Of a stretch of DNA of 64,000 nt, positions 21,827-33,530 are shown one piece after another. The stretch comes from Myotis daubentonii. Taxonomy: Eukaryota; Chordata; Mammalia; Chiroptera; Vespertilionidae. Each line of letters begins with the position of its first letter. The stretch's first letter is position 1. The stretch lies in assembly GCF_963259705.1 (NCBI RefSeq), contig NC_081861.1, positions 67,375,623 to 67,439,622 on the forward strand, read 5' to 3'. The notes under the pieces were generated by a model, which was not told the origin of the DNA, did no database searches, and saw only the letters and a list, made by a program, of their open reading frames with translations. The position numbers and the translations under genes were made by a program.

Positions 21827-22214
21827 TTATCTCTTTTTACTACTTTTGTTATGTGCAGGTCTTTGAGTTTGAGGTCATTATGTAAAATGCCACTGTGAAT
21901 GTTCTTGTTGGTGTTTTCTGGTACACGGAGGTAAATGTTTCAATTAGGTATATACCTAAGTATACTCATTTACTTTTTAAATTGTATCCCTCTTGTGCAC
22001 ATGCTTTAATTGTTTTTCCCTAGATCTAGTATTTTTATTTTCCTAGATAAGCTCATTACTCATATACTTACTGTTTTACTATATATGTGATCTGACATCT
22101 GTCATTTCAACTTGTTCCCTACTTTTATACTTCTTTGATATTTTCTGTGATTTCTTTGTGTTACTTTTTGTTCTTTTTCTTAAAATGTTCCTCTGTTCAA
22201 AACTTATAAAATCA
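21827..22214. other. Unassigned sequence
   Basis: About 390 bases, AT-rich, with no convincing gene or family. It could include old L1 minus-strand debris. Confidence 0.4.
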
Positions 22215-22285
22215 GTTTCTCTCTCATCGATGTTCCTTTCTCTCTCTCCCTCTCTAATATAAATAAAGACATCTTTTTAAAAAGC
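22215..22285 (+). mobile_element. Ves SINE tail fragment
   Basis: tttctctctcatcgatgttc followed by a TCTC run and ataaataaagac is the 3' part of a Ves SINE. The tRNA head is missing. Confidence 0.7.
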
Positions 22286-23335
22286 AATCCATCAATATAC
22301 TTCCTACAACAGACACATTTTAGTTTGAGAGATATACACAGACTGAAAGTGAAATATGGAAAAAGATACTCCATGCAAAGAAAAATGAAAAAAAAAAGTC
22401 TGGGGTAGCAATACTCCTATACAAATTAGAATTTAAAACAAAGAATGTAAAGAATTGCCCTAACTGGTTTGGCTCAGTGGATAGAGTGTCGGCCTGGGGA
22501 TGAAGGGTCCCAGGTTCGATTCCAGTCAAGGGCATGTACCTTGGTTGCAGGCACATCCCCTGTGGGGATTGTGCAGGAGGAAGCTGAATTGATGTTTCTC
22601 TCTCATCGATGTTCCTAACTCTCTATCCCTCTCCCTTCCTCTCTGTAAAAAAAAAAAAAAAAAAAAAAAAGAAAAAAGAAAAAAGAAAAAAAATCAATAA
22701 AATATATATATTTTTTAAAAAAGAATAGCCAAAGAATGACAATATATAATGGTAAAGTGGTCACTATAGGAAGAAAATATAACAATTGTAAATATCTATC
22801 TACCCAACATAGGAGAACCTAAGTATATAAGGAAATATTAATGAACATAAAGGCAGAACTTAACAGTAATACAACCATAGCTTAGAACTTTGATACCTCA
22901 CTTACCTCAATAGATAGCTTATCCAGACCGAATGAAAATAATGGCCTTAAATGTCATATTAGATCACTTCAACTTAAAAGGCATTTATAGAACATTTCAT
23001 CCCCAAAATGCAGAATACACAAATTTCTGAAATGCACATGGAACATTTTGCAGAATAAACTACATATTAGGCCACAAAACAAGCTTTGAGAAATTAAAGA
23101 AGATTTAATGTAAATGAAGCATAATACCAACTACAATGGCATAAAACTGGAAATGACTACTGAAAGAAAACTGGAAAAAAACAACTCCACAAATATGTGT
23201 AGAATAGACAACATACTACTAAACAACCAAGGGCTCAAAGAAGAAATCAAACAGGAAATTAAAAAAAAAAACTACCTTGAGACAAATGAAAATACAACTT
23301 TACAAAATTTATGGGATGTAGTAATAATAAGCTAA
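22286..23335 (+). mobile_element. Old L1 ORF2 endonuclease region, split by a SINE
   Basis: Plus-strand phrases follow the L1 endonuclease order: cacagactgaaagtgaaata, ggggtagcaatactcctata, then after the SINE aacaattgtaaatatctatc, ataacc-type and tggcataaaactggaaatga. The region near 23180-23330 corresponds to the end of the endonuclease and linker. Frame is lost. It is more diverged than the full-length L1s. Confidence 0.75.
22456..22712 (+). mobile_element. Ves-type SINE, full length
   Basis: Head gccctaactggtttggctca, box B-like ggttcgattccag, body gtgcaggaggaagctgaatt, and a TCTC block followed by a 24-base A run and an A/T-rich tail. A short AAAGAAT duplication flanks it but is too short to be sure of. 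The insertion lies inside an old L1 ORF2. Confidence 0.92.
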
Positions 23336-24314
23336 ATAAATAAAAGTTATAATTTATTAAATATTTTCCATGCAAAATATGTTATATCACCTTTAAATAC
23401 TGGCAATGACCAAAGAAGAAAGTAGCCATATTTCAGGTGCTAGGTTAGAAATTTATTATTGGCAAATGTTTCCCAGAACTCCTAAAGTCAATGTTATTTT
23501 ATTTATTATATTGATGTATTATCAAGATCTTAAATGTTATTATATTACTATAATGTCTTTTCATTCTATATAGTATATATTTTAATATTTATAATATACA
23601 TATTATTTCTTATAAAGTGAGTTAATGGAAACTTTAACATTTCTCCTTAAAGTAACATAGGCTAAAGCACTTGTTTGCTGAAGCTGAGCCTAACATTTCT
23701 TATAATGGAACATGCTGCTTTTGATAAATAATATTTCAATTTCATAATTAAAGACATAGATTCAAGTCTAAATTTCAATTTCATTTTTACTAGCACAAAA
23801 CTAGAATAATTCCTAGTGATTGAAAATTTCTACCCATTATTCCTTGAATTTGTGATTTAAATGGATGAACTAGAGGAAAAGTAACTGGAAAATATTATTA
23901 CCCTACTCAACATTTTCATTTTTTTTTTTTTTAGCCAATATTGTCTTGGTTTTATTGGTTCAGTTGTTTTTTTTTTTTACATATTTTTTCAAGAAAGAAA
24001 CTTAAAGTATTTTCTAAACAGAATACAGGCTATATAACATTTAAAAATAAATTATCTCTGTTAGAAATTCATATCCTTAAATAAACTACTGCTAACCTCT
24101 TCTTTTCACATTAAAGCCTTGCAAAGTATGTTTAATTTTTTAAAAAAATGTTATTATTGCAATATATTCACATTGACTTGTATAAGATTAATTAAATTAT
24201 GATTTGAAGATAGATAAAAATATAAATGTCAAATATTTGCACAAGCAAAATTAATGAACTTCCAGCTATCTGAAAAATTTCCCTTTCTTATTAAAACACT
24301 CTATGCTAGAAATA
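23336..24314. other. AT-rich sequence without identified features
   Basis: About 1 kb, very AT-rich, with T runs at 23923-23936 and 23969-23980. No gene, RNA or family recognised. Confidence 0.5.
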
Positions 24315-24487
24315 CAGGCATACGTTGTTTTATAGTGCTTAGATTTATTGTGCTTCACAGATGTTGTGTTGTTTACAAATTGAAGGCAAGACCCTCCACC
24401 AGCAAAAAGATTATGATTTGCTTTTTTGTGTGATACTCTATTGTGGTGGTATGGAATTGAACCTGCAATATCTCTGAAATATGCTTG
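24315..24487 (+). mobile_element. Tigger-like (TcMar) MITE
   Basis: The left end caggcatacgttgttttat and the right end gcaatatctctgaaatatgcttg are inverted repeats with several mismatches. TA dinucleotides flank both sides (24313-24314 and 24488-24489), the target duplication of mariner-type elements. The body matches the Tigger1-type deletion derivative in phrase order (tttacaaattgaaggcaaga; tggtggtatggaattgaacc). Confidence 0.85.
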
Positions 24488-24721
24488 TAAATAAATTATT
24501 ACCAAATACTTTCTCATTTTATTATGGTTCCTCAAAAATCCATTGTTTCAGACTGGCTCTAAAATTTCAGCAATCTAAATTAAATAGTTTTAGAAGATTA
24601 ATATTAAATCACAATCACTGCAAAAATTATATTAACTTCCACCATCAAAAATGAAATATCATCAGAAAAGATTCACAGTTTATTTGATTATGTACAGGAA
24701 AACATTAATCATATAGAGCAT

Positions 24722-25151
24722 GAGTTTGCAAACATTTTCCATGAAGGACTTGATAGTAACTATATTAGGCTTTGTGGACCACATAGTCTCTTTGGAAAGC
24801 TATTACTCACTTCTACCATTATAGTGTGAAGGTAACTGGACACAATGCATGAACAAATGGGCATAGTTGTATTTTAATGAACCTTTATCAACACAGATTT
24901 GTTTTTATAAATATATTTTTGTTGATTTCAGAAACGAAGGGAGAGAGAAACAGAAACATCAATGATGTTTCTTGCACAACACTGAAGATAGAGCCCACAA
25001 CCCAGGCATGTGCCCTGACCAGGAATCAAACTGTGACCTCCTGGTTCATAGGTCGATGCTCAACCCTTGAGCCATACCAGCTGGGGAACATTGATATTTG
25101 AATTTTATATATTTTCATGTTACAAAACATTATTCTGTAATTTTAACCACT
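24722..25151 (+). mobile_element. hAT (Charlie-like) element, left part
   Basis: Begins gagtttgcaaacattttcc with a diverged hAT terminal motif, continues aggctttgtggaccacatag and ttgaattttatatattttca, and stops at the TSD of a full-length L1. The matching right end lies at 31448-31522, beyond that L1. A Ves SINE at 24905-25087 also interrupts it. It is non-autonomous and has no transposase. Confidence 0.75.
24905..25087 (-). mobile_element. Ves-type SINE, minus strand
   Basis: Reverse complement shows a tRNA-like head (ccagctggtatggctcaagg), a box B-like region (cagtttgattcctggtcag), the gggcacatgcctgggttgtg body and a T-poor tail (aaatcaacaaaaatatattt). It is diverged and interrupts the hAT remnant. 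Confidence 0.88.
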
Positions 25152-25168
25152 TAAAAATATAACAATCA
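25152..25168. repeat. Left target-site duplication of the plus-strand full-length L1
   Basis: taaaaatataacaatca (17 bp) recurs exactly at 31431-31447. Joining the two flanks restores a continuous hAT element. The A-rich left edge makes its exact length uncertain by a few bases. Confidence 0.93.
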
Positions 25169-26397
25169 CAGGCTGGAAAATGTCGACCAGCAGGAAGGTA
25201 GGGAGGGAGAGAGTGTGAGAGCGCAAGGAAGTGATAGAGGAGTGTGTGGACGTGTGTGGTGTGTGTGTAGGAGCTAGGGACAGTTAGATGCTGCAGGTCT
25301 TCTAAGGGGCTGCTAAACCAGGCAGTCTTAGGCAGCAGAGTTCCGCTCCCTGCTCTGAGACTCCTGGGCGGCCAGCACAGGAACAGCGACCACGCCATCT
25401 TGGGAAACAAAGCTGCTTGAGACTAGGATCCTGGCCTCAGCACCACCCAGTGTGATCTCAGACGCATACCAGGACCCTGCAGCCACTGGGGACAGAGCCC
25501 TGTGACCACAGCTACAGACATGCGGACACCAAAACTTCAGAAATCCCCACGGCAAATCCGTGAGTGACAGAGCCCATCCCCCCTTCCCACAGGCTTGCTG
25601 GCAGTGCCAGAGTAACTAACTGATAGACCCACTCCTTGCCAGGCCTCAGAACTCCAGGAACTTTAGCCTGGAAGTGCACAAGCAACTTGGAACTGATCCC
25701 GCCGGGTTCAAGAGTCCTGGGCTGGGAGCAGTCCCGTGAACACCAGGATCTAGTCCTGTTCGCACTGCCTGCTCCAGGAGCCCTGGGCTGGGAGCAAACA
25801 GGCGAATCCCAGGAACTGATCCTACACGCACTGCCAGCTTTGGAGCCCTGGGCTGGGAGCAATCATGCGAACACCGGGAATTTGTCCCGTGTATCACAGG
25901 CCCAGGGACCCTGATTCTCTGGGCAGGAGGATGCACCAAGCACCAGTGACTTGACTGTGTTTCTTATCACCTGCGCCTGAGATCCTGATTCCCTGGACAT
26001 TCATACTAAGAGGCAGTGACTCCAATTCCTGGTGCAAGGGCACACAGGGACCCTGATTCTCAAGGCGAGGTCGCGCAAAGCAACAGAGACTCTGATACTG
26101 GATTCTTGGGGAACTCTGATTCTTGGTGCACGCTAATGGGCTCTGGTTTTCAACACGCTGCAGGGGGGTCTCTGTTTCAGCACGGTGCAGGCAGGGTCCC
26201 TGTTTCTAAGGGTGCCTACGAGGCCACATTGAGCCCTGAAAACACTGACTCTGAGCGAACCTGGTTCCCACCAACCCAGAACAACCACAAATCTTAGTGT
26301 CAGAGCTCTTCAGTGACACTAGGGTGGCGGGAGGCTCCTACTGCACACGGCCCAGGCCCACACAACTCGACGTTTGAACCATCTGGAGATAATCAGA
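25169..26397 (+). promoter_or_regulatory. L1 5' UTR with internal promoter (short type)
   Basis: Begins caggctggaaaatgtcgacc. The homologous copy at 49.2 kb has aagatggcgaccag, so the YY1-like ATGGCG core has decayed here to ATGTCG. GC-rich, with about three copies of a roughly 72-bp unit at 25705-25885 (each with ccctgggctgggagca). Tandem units in an L1 promoter resemble the monomers of some rodent L1s by analogy. Open frames on both strands here look incidental. Confidence 0.75.
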
Positions 26398-27246
26398 ATG
26401 AAGAGACGAAACAACATCCAGAGGAAAGACAATGAGGAGTCACCAAGAAAGGAAATTAATGAAGTTGAAGCATGCAACATGACAAAAAAAGAATTCAGAA
26501 TAATGGCTGTACAATTCATTCACCGGATGGATGAGAAAATCAACAACTTATGCAAGAATCAGGAAGAAATGAAAAGTGATATAGCTACAATCAAAAACAC
26601 CATGGAACTTTTCAACAGCAGACTAGAAGAAGCAGAGGACCGAATTAGTGAGTTAGAAGATAAGGCAGAGAAACAAGCTCAATCTGAACAGCAACTAGAG
26701 AAAAAAATTAAAAAGCAGGAGGAGAGCCTAAGGGAGCTTCGGGACAACATGAAACGAAGTAACATACGCATAATAGGGCTGCAAGAAGGACAAGAAGAGC
26801 AGCAAGGATTAGAAAATCTATTTGAAGAAATAATGTCAGAAAACTTCCCAGATATGGGGAAGAAAAAAGTTACACAAGTACAGAGAGTCCCAGGCAAGAT
26901 GAACCCCAAAAGACCCACACCAAGACACGTCATAATAACGATGGCAAATGTACAATACAAAGAGAGAATCTTAAAGGCTGCAAGAGAGAAACAGAGAGTT
27001 ACCTACAAAGGATCCCCCATCAGATTATCAAATGATTTCTCAACAGAAACACATCAGTCGAGAAAAGAATGGACAGAAATTTACAAAGTGATGCAAAGTA
27101 AAGGACTGAATCCAAGAATACTCTATCCAGCAAGGCTATCATTCAAAATTGAAGGGGAAATAAGAAGCTTCACAGACAAAAAAAGGCTAAGGGAGTTTAT
27201 CACCACCAAGCCAGCAATGCAAGAAATGCTAAAGGGACTGGTGTAA
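26398..27246 (+). CDS. L1 ORF1p, intact open frame (282 aa)
   Basis: ORF1p is a homotrimeric RNA chaperone that coats L1 RNA in cytoplasmic particles. I start at the ATG at 26398 (MKRRNNIQRKDNEE); the in-frame triplets upstream are not ATG. Residues 1-30 are charged. About 30-120 form a heptad coiled coil (RMDEKINNLCKNQEEMK, SRLEEAEDRISELEDK). About 120-215 form the RRM (SNIRIIGLQEG, RHVIITMAN). About 215-281 form the C-terminal domain (YPARLSFKIEGEIRSFTDKK), ending ...LKGLV. No stop or frameshift is present. Relative to the older minus-strand copy it lacks three residues (EAH) before RVPGKMNPKR, as do two other L1s here. Whether it is expressed is unknown; the promoter's YY1 core is mutated. 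Confidence 0.92.
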   Translation: MKRRNNIQRKDNEESPRKEINEVEACNMTKKEFRIMAVQFIHRMDEKINNLCKNQEEMKSDIATIKNTMELFNSRLEEAEDRISELEDKAEKQAQSEQQLEKKIKKQEESLRELRDNMKRSNIRIIGLQEGQEEQQGLENLFEEIMSENFPDMGKKKVTQVQRVPGKMNPKRPTPRHVIITMANVQYKERILKAAREKQRVTYKGSPIRLSNDFSTETHQSRKEWTEIYKVMQSKGLNPRILYPARLSFKIEGEIRSFTDKKRLREFITTKPAMQEMLKGLV

Positions 27247-27300
27247 AAAGAAGAACTAAAAAGCCCAGAAAGAAAACAGCCACACACAAAAAAAATAGAA

Positions 27301-30300
27301 ATGACTACAAACAAGTACCTTTCAATAATAACTTTAAACGTAAATGGACTAAATGCTCCAACCAAAAGACATCGAGTGGCTGAATGGATAAAAAAACATG
27401 ACCCATATATTTGCTGTCTACAAGAGACCCACCTCATTAGAAGGGACTCACACAGACTGAAAGTGAAAGGATGGAAAAATATCTTTCAGGCAAATAGAAA
27501 TGGGGTAGCAATACTTATATCAGAGAAAATAGACCTCAAAGTGAAGCCATAACAAGAGATAAGGAAGGCCACTTCATAATACTAAAGGGATCAATACAAC
27601 AAGAGGATATAACCCTGGTAAACATATATGCACCCAATGCAGGAGCACCCACATACATAAGAAAACTCCTGGAAGATATCAGGGGAGAGATCGACAATAA
27701 TACAATCATAGTAGGGGACTTTTATACACCGCTGACATCACTGGATAAATCTGCTAGACAAAAACTCAGCAAAGAAACAGCAATCTGAAATGACTCACTA
27801 GATCAGATGGACTTAATTGACATCATCAGAACACTTAACCCCAAAGCCACAAAATATACGTTCTTCTCAAGTGCTCATGGGACATCTTCAAAAATAGACC
27901 ACATATTGGGTCACAAACAAAGTCTCCTCAAATTCAAGAAGATTAAAATCATACCAAGCATCTTCTCAGACCACATGGCCATAATATTAGAAATAAACTA
28001 CAATAAAAACAACTCAAAATACTCAAACACTTGGAAGCTGAATAGCACGTTATTAAATATTGATTGGGTTACCAATGAGATCAAAGAAGAAATTAAAAAC
28101 ATCCTGGAAACTAATGACAATGAAAACACAACAATCCAAAACCTTTGGGACGCAATGAAAGCAGTCCTGAGAGGGAAGTTTATAGCTCTACAGGCCTATC
28201 TCAACAAACAAGAAAAAATGGTAGTAAATCATCTAAATCTATAGCTCAAAGACTTAGAAAGAGAGCAACAAGAAAAGCCCAGAGTGAGCAGAAGGAAGGA
28301 GATAATAAAGATTAGAGCAGAAATAAATGACATAGAGACCAAAAAAACAATACAGAAAATCAATAAAACAAAGAGCTGGTTCTTTGAAAAGATAAACAAG
28401 ATTGACAAACCTCTAGCCAGACTCACCAAGAAACAAAGAGAGAGGACCCAAATAAATAAAATCAGAAATGATAGAGGCGAAATAACAACAGACCCCACAG
28501 AAATACAAATGATTGTTAAAAAATACTATGGACAGCTCTACTCCAACAAACTAGAAAACCTGGAGGAAATGGACAAATTCCTAGAAAAATACAACATTCC
28601 AAAACTCAATCAGGAAGAATCTAAAAATCTCAATAGGCCAATAACTATGGGAGAAATTGAAGCAGTCATCAAAAAGCTTCCAGCAAACAAAAGCCCAGGA
28701 CAAGACAGCTTCACAGGGGAGTTTTACCAAATACTCAAGGAAGAACTAAAACCTATCATCCTCAGACTACTACAAAAAATCCAAGAGGAAGGAACACTTC
28801 CATGCTCATTCTATGAAGCCAGCATCACCCTAATACCAAAACCAGGTAAAGACAACACAATGAAAGAGAATTACAGGCCAATATCCCTCATGAACATAGA
28901 TGCCAAAATCCTCAACAAAATCTTAGCAAATCGGATCCAGCAGTACATCAGAAAGATCATACACCACGACCAAGTAGGATTTATCCCAGGGATGCAAGGA
29001 TGGTACAATATCCACAAATCAATAAATGTGATACATCACATAAACAAATTGAAAGAAAAAAACCACATGGTCATATCAATGGATGCAGAAAAAGCGTTTG
29101 ACAAAATTCAACACCCATTTTTGATAAAAACTCTCACCAAGGTGGTAATTGAAGGATCATACCTCAACATAATAAAAGCCATATAAGACAGGACCACAGC
29201 CAACATCATACTCAATGGACAAAAACTAACACCATTTCCCCTAAGAACAGGAACAAGACAGGGATGTTCACTCTCACCACTACTGTTCGACATAGTACTG
29301 GAAGTATTAGCCAATGCAATTAGACAAGAAGAAGAAATAAAAGGCATCCAAATTGGAAAAGAAGAAGTAAAACTGTCCTTATTTGCAGATGACATGATAT
29401 TATACTTAAAAAACCCTAAAGACTCCATCAATAAATTATTAGACTTAATAAAAGAATTCGGCAATGTAGCAGGATACAAAATTAACGCCAAGAAATGTAT
29501 GGCATTTCTATACACCAATAGTGAATGTGCAGAAAGATAGACTAAAAAAGCAATCCCATTTACCATCGCACCAAAGAAATTAAGCTACCTAGGAATAAAC
29601 TTAACTAAAGAGGTAAAATACCTCTACTCAGAAAACTACAGGACGTTGAAAAAAGAGATAGAGGAAGACATAAAGAGATGGAAGAACATACCTTGTTCTT
29701 GGATTGGTAGAATCAACATCATTAAAATGTCCATACTGCCCAAAGCAATCTATACATTCAACGCACTTCCCATTAAAATACCAATGGCATATTTCACAGA
29801 CCTAGAACGTACTCTCCAAAAATTCATCTGGAATAAAAAAAGACCCAGAATAGCTGCAGCAATTCTGACAAAGAAAAAAGTAGGTGGGATCTCAATACCA
29901 GATATCAAGCTGTATTACAAAGCCACTGTTCTCAAAACTGCCTGGTACTGGCACAAGAACAGACATATAGATCAATGAAATAGAATAGAGTGCCCAGAAA
30001 TCAGCCCTAACCAATATGCTCAATTAATATTTGACAAAGGAGGCAAGAACATACAATGGAACCAAGAAAGTCTCTTCAATAAATAGTGTTGGGAAAATTG
30101 GACAGATACATGCAAGAAAATGAAACTAGACCACCAACTTACACCATACACAAAAATAAACTATAAATGGATACAGGACTTAAATATACGACGGGAAACC
30201 ATACAAATACTAGAAGAATCCAAAGGCAACAAAATCTCAGACATATGCCAAAGCAATTTCTTCACTGATACAGCTCCTAGGGCATTGGAAACTAAAGAGA

Positions 30301-31109
30301 AAATAAACAAATTTGACTACATCAAAATAAAAAGCTTCTGCACAGCAAAAGAAACCATCAACAAAACAACGAGAAAACCCACCGTGTGGGAAAACATATT
30401 TGCCAATGTCATATCTGATAAGGGCCTAATCTCCAAAATTTATAGGGAACTCATACAACTTAACAAAAAGTAGATAAACAATCCAATCAAAAAATGGGCA
30501 AAGGACCTAAATAGACACCTTTCAAAAGAGGACATCCAGAAAGCCAAGAGACATATGAAAACATGCTCAAAGTCACTAATCATCCGAGAGATGCAAATCA
30601 AAACAGCAATGAGGTACCATCTCACACCTGTCAGACTGGCTATCATCAACAAATCAACAAACGACAAGTGCTGGAGAGGATGTGGAGAAAAAGGAACACT
30701 TGTGCCCTGCTGGTGGGAATGCAGACTGGCGTAGCCACTATGGAAGACAGTATAGAGTTTCCTCAAAAAACTAAAAATGGAACTCCCATTTGACCCTGTG
30801 ATCCCACTTCTAGGAATATATCCCAAGAAACCAGAAACACCAGTCAGAAAGGATATGTGCACCCATATGTTCATAGGAGCACAATTCACCATAGCTAAGA
30901 TCTGGAAACAGCCTAAGTGCCCATCAGTAGATGAATGGATTAGAAAACTGTGGTACATCTACATGATGGAATACTATGCTGCTGTAAAAAAGAAGGAACT
31001 CTTACCATTTGCAACGGCATGGATGGAACTGGAGAGCATTATGCTAAGTGGAATAAGCCAGTCAATGAAGGAAAAATACCACATGATATCACTCATTTCT
31101 GGATCATAA
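27301..31109 (+). pseudogene. L1 ORF2 (endonuclease-reverse transcriptase), broken
   Basis: Starts MTTNKYLSIITLNVNGLNA at 27301. The endonuclease retains QETH and SDH, but the GDFN motif reads GDFY (about 27717-27728), replacing a catalytic Asn with Tyr. A single missing G near 27547 shifts the frame. After it, one frame runs to 31109 with about eight in-frame stops (near 27786, 28242, 29185, 29538, 29976, 30084, 30471, 30734). The RT motif [10 protein letters not shown] (about 29380-29410) and the C-terminal Cys-rich region are still recognisable. The decay is modest for so many stops, consistent with C-to-T loss of CAG/CGA codons. It is non-functional. Confidence 0.94.
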
Positions 31110-31430
31110 AGACCATTATAAACTTATGAACAAAAATAGAGACAGAGGCAGAGCTGCCTTGAACAGACTGTCAAACTACAGCAGGAAGGCCGGGGAGGTT
31201 GGGAGGGCCAGAGTGGGGTGGGTAAGAGATCAACCGAAGGACTTGTATGCATGCGTATAAGCATAACCAATGGACATAAGACACTGGGGGGTACGGGAGG
31301 CCAGGGGATTGTCAAGGGCAGGGGGGAAAAAAAAGGAGACATATGTAATACTCTTTGTAATACTTTAAGCAATAAAAAAATAAAAAAATAAAAAAATAAA
31401 AAAAAATTAAAAAATAAATAAATAAATAAA
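31110..31430 (+). other. L1 3' UTR and A-rich tail
   Basis: G-rich 3' UTR (ggagggccagagtggggtgg) followed by gacatatgtaatact and gcaataaa (a polyadenylation signal near 31370), then (TAAA)n and A-rich tail to the TSD. Confidence 0.85.
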
Positions 31431-31447
31431 TAAAAATATAACAATCA
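31431..31447. repeat. Right target-site duplication of the plus-strand full-length L1
   Basis: Exact copy of 25152-25168. Confidence 0.93.
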
Positions 31448-31522
31448 TTCTTAGGTCAGGGCTATATAAAAAAACAAGTGGAAGGCCAGATTTAGCCCAC
31501 AGGCTATAATTTTCTGTCCCCT
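31448..31522 (+). mobile_element. hAT (Charlie-like) element, right end
   Basis: ggaaggccagatttagccca and caggctataattttctgtcc are the 3' end of the hAT element started at 24722, with the hAT-type GGCC and CACAGGC end decayed. The two halves became separated by L1 insertion. Confidence 0.75.
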
Positions 31523-32124
31523 TATTTTGGTAGCTTTTACTCCCATAGCAGGACACTTTTTATTTAGAGAAAAGACAGCTGATTGGAGTTAATATTAGAT
31601 TATACAATTAAGCATAAGTGATAATAGATTCTAAAGATGGCAGTATGTCATTAATTTATAATCAGAAATAAAGTGGAAATATCACTAGAGTTTCTGGGCT
31701 AGCAACATTTCCCTCATCAGGACACAAAAGCCTATTTGTCAACTTCTGTTTTTCTACAGAATGTAATGGGTGGTAAAAATTCCTATTTCCATTTTATGGA
31801 ATTAATTTTCACTACAGCCAAGAATTCAAGTATTCTCCTCAAGAAATTTTACAGAAGCTGCCAATCTATTGGGGAATTAAGTGATTCAAATACCGTTTTT
31901 TCTTACCAACTTTTATGAAATTGCTAAGTTATGGACCCAAAAGATGAAAAGTATAGAAGGAAATACATTTAAAGTTTAGAAATATCTACCAACAGGTCAC
32001 TCAATTGAAAAGAAAAAAAGGGGGCTATCAATGAACAAATCTGCAGGAAAAAGTTAAAAATATAGGGACCTATTATGCAACAGAGTTATAAGGGTCCTTT
32101 ATGCTGTATATTGACTTAAAAGGA
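31523..32124. other. Sequence without identified features
   Basis: About 600 bases, AT-rich; no gene, RNA or family recognised. Confidence 0.5.
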
Positions 32125-32770
32125 CTAGTTTTGGTTGCAGTACCAAACAATCCCAAAATCTCATTGCCTTAGAGCAACAAAAGTTTATTTATTTATTTTT
32201 TTTAAAATATATTTTATTGATTTTTTACAGAGAGGAAGGGAGAGAGATAGAGAGTTAGAAACATCGATGAGAGAGAAACATCGATTAGCTGCCTCTTGCA
32301 CATCTCCCACTGGGGATGTGCCCGCAACCCAGGTACATGCCCTTGACCGGAATCGAACCTGGGACCTTTCAGTCCGCAGGCCGACGCTCTATCCACTGAG
32401 CCAAACCGGTTTCGGCAAAAAGTTTATTTTTTGCTCATGCTAAAAATCTATTGCAAGTTGGCTGGAACCTATGTTCAATTTTGTCTTTACTTCAGGACTC
32501 AGACTGAAAGAGAAACTATCATCTGGGGTGATGCTGGCCATTGAGGTAATGGTAAAGAGAATATGGAAAAATCATGTGATGTCTCTTAAAGCTTCCAGTC
32601 AGAAATGAAACAGCATATCTCTTCACATTTTATTGGTTAACGCTAGTCCAGAGGCCATATCTAAGTTCATGGGGATGGGGAAGTACAATCTCATACAACT
32701 GGAATGAATGAGGAAAATCTAAAACAAATAGTGAAGAACAAGAAGACTACTCTACTGTCCTTTGGTTCAC
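32125..32770 (+). mobile_element. Old mammalian interspersed repeat, family uncertain
   Basis: Phrases such as ttggttgcagtaccaaacaa, ttgccttagagcaacaaaag, cacattttattggttaacgc and gggatggggaagtacaatc look like a mammal-wide element (MaLR- or DNA-type). I cannot name the family. A Ves SINE splits it at 32191-32417, and the two sides join across the SINE's TSD. Confidence 0.45.
32191..32417 (-). mobile_element. Ves-type SINE, minus strand, with 12-bp TSD
   Basis: Reverse complement has head gccgaaaccggtttggctca, box B-like ggttcgattccgg, body gggcatgtacctgggttgcg and a TCTC-like/A-rich tail. aaaagtttattt at 32179-32190 is repeated at 32418-32429. It is well preserved and probably relatively young. 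Confidence 0.95.
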
Positions 32771-33315
32771 AAAAGATTTAGCTCATTTCCTTCCTTCACG
32801 CAGAATAGCTTCACTGTCACTTCAAGGAAGTCAACAAAAATAGCTCACCCAGTGACTATATCAAACTCAAAAATCCAAGATCTCTGAGTTAAGCACTATT
32901 ACTCCATGTATCAGATCCAGATATGACTCTTCCTTATGTGAAAAAAATTGAAATATAAAGAAATAAAAGATATAAAGAAAAGATATCTGCTTCCTACACA
33001 TACTCAAATACCATGGTCAAGAAAGACAAGATAATACCATTAAACAACTTCATTTGGAAGGGAGGAGGATGGGAAACATACCCATGCTGACTGTAGAAGC
33101 TTCCACTTAGAGTAATATATATCAGTTTTGTTCATATATCTTTGGGCAAGCTGAGTCACATGACTATATATAACTTAAGGGATTTATGAAAATGAAATTT
33201 TAATGTGATCCTGGAAAAAAAAAGAGAATCTAAAATAGATCATGTACAACATTAATGATTACTGCAAGTGAAAACACAATGATATCTGCAACCACAATAT
33301 CAAGTAAAAAAGGAA
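32771..33315. other. Sequence without identified features
   Basis: About 540 bases; no convincing gene or repeat family. Confidence 0.45.
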
Positions 33316-33530
33316 TCCTATATAATAAAAGGCTAATATGTAAACTGTCCCCTCAGGAGTTTGACCAACCGGGAGTTCTACCACTCACTATGACATGTGC
33401 TGACCAACCAGGGGGTGGCACAGAATGAAGGAAGGTCCCGACTGGCAGCCAGAAGGCCCCAATTGGCCCCGATCACCAGCCAGGCCTAAGGACCCTACCC
33501 GTGCATGAATTTCATGCACCAGGCATCTAG
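33316..33530 (+). mobile_element. Short non-autonomous Helitron (215 bp), intact ends
   Basis: Starts TCCTATATAATAAAAGG after an A (33315). Ends with the palindrome gtgcatgaatttcatgcac, a short spacer and CTAG at 33527-33530, followed by T. This is the cleanest minimal Helitron in the window. No TSD, as expected. It has no coding capacity and is related to the Helitron at 62.2 kb (cactatgacatgtgctgacc). Confidence 0.96.

Larger units (their letters stand above)
25169..31430 (+). mobile_element. Full-length L1 LINE, about 6.26 kb, plus strand
   Basis: Contains a 1.2 kb 5' UTR, an intact ORF1, a 54-base spacer, a broken ORF2, a 3' UTR with the ggagacatatgtaatac motif and an A-rich tail (31370-31430). 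A 17-bp TSD flanks it. Its 5' UTR is unrelated to that of the 1.8-9.2 kb L1, so it belongs to a different lineage. ORF2 carries one frameshift and several stops, so it is not autonomous. Confidence 0.96.

Noticed and set aside
25512..25939. Open frames on both strands with repeated Pro/Gly-rich peptides
   Set aside because: They come from tandem promoter units in the L1 5' UTR.
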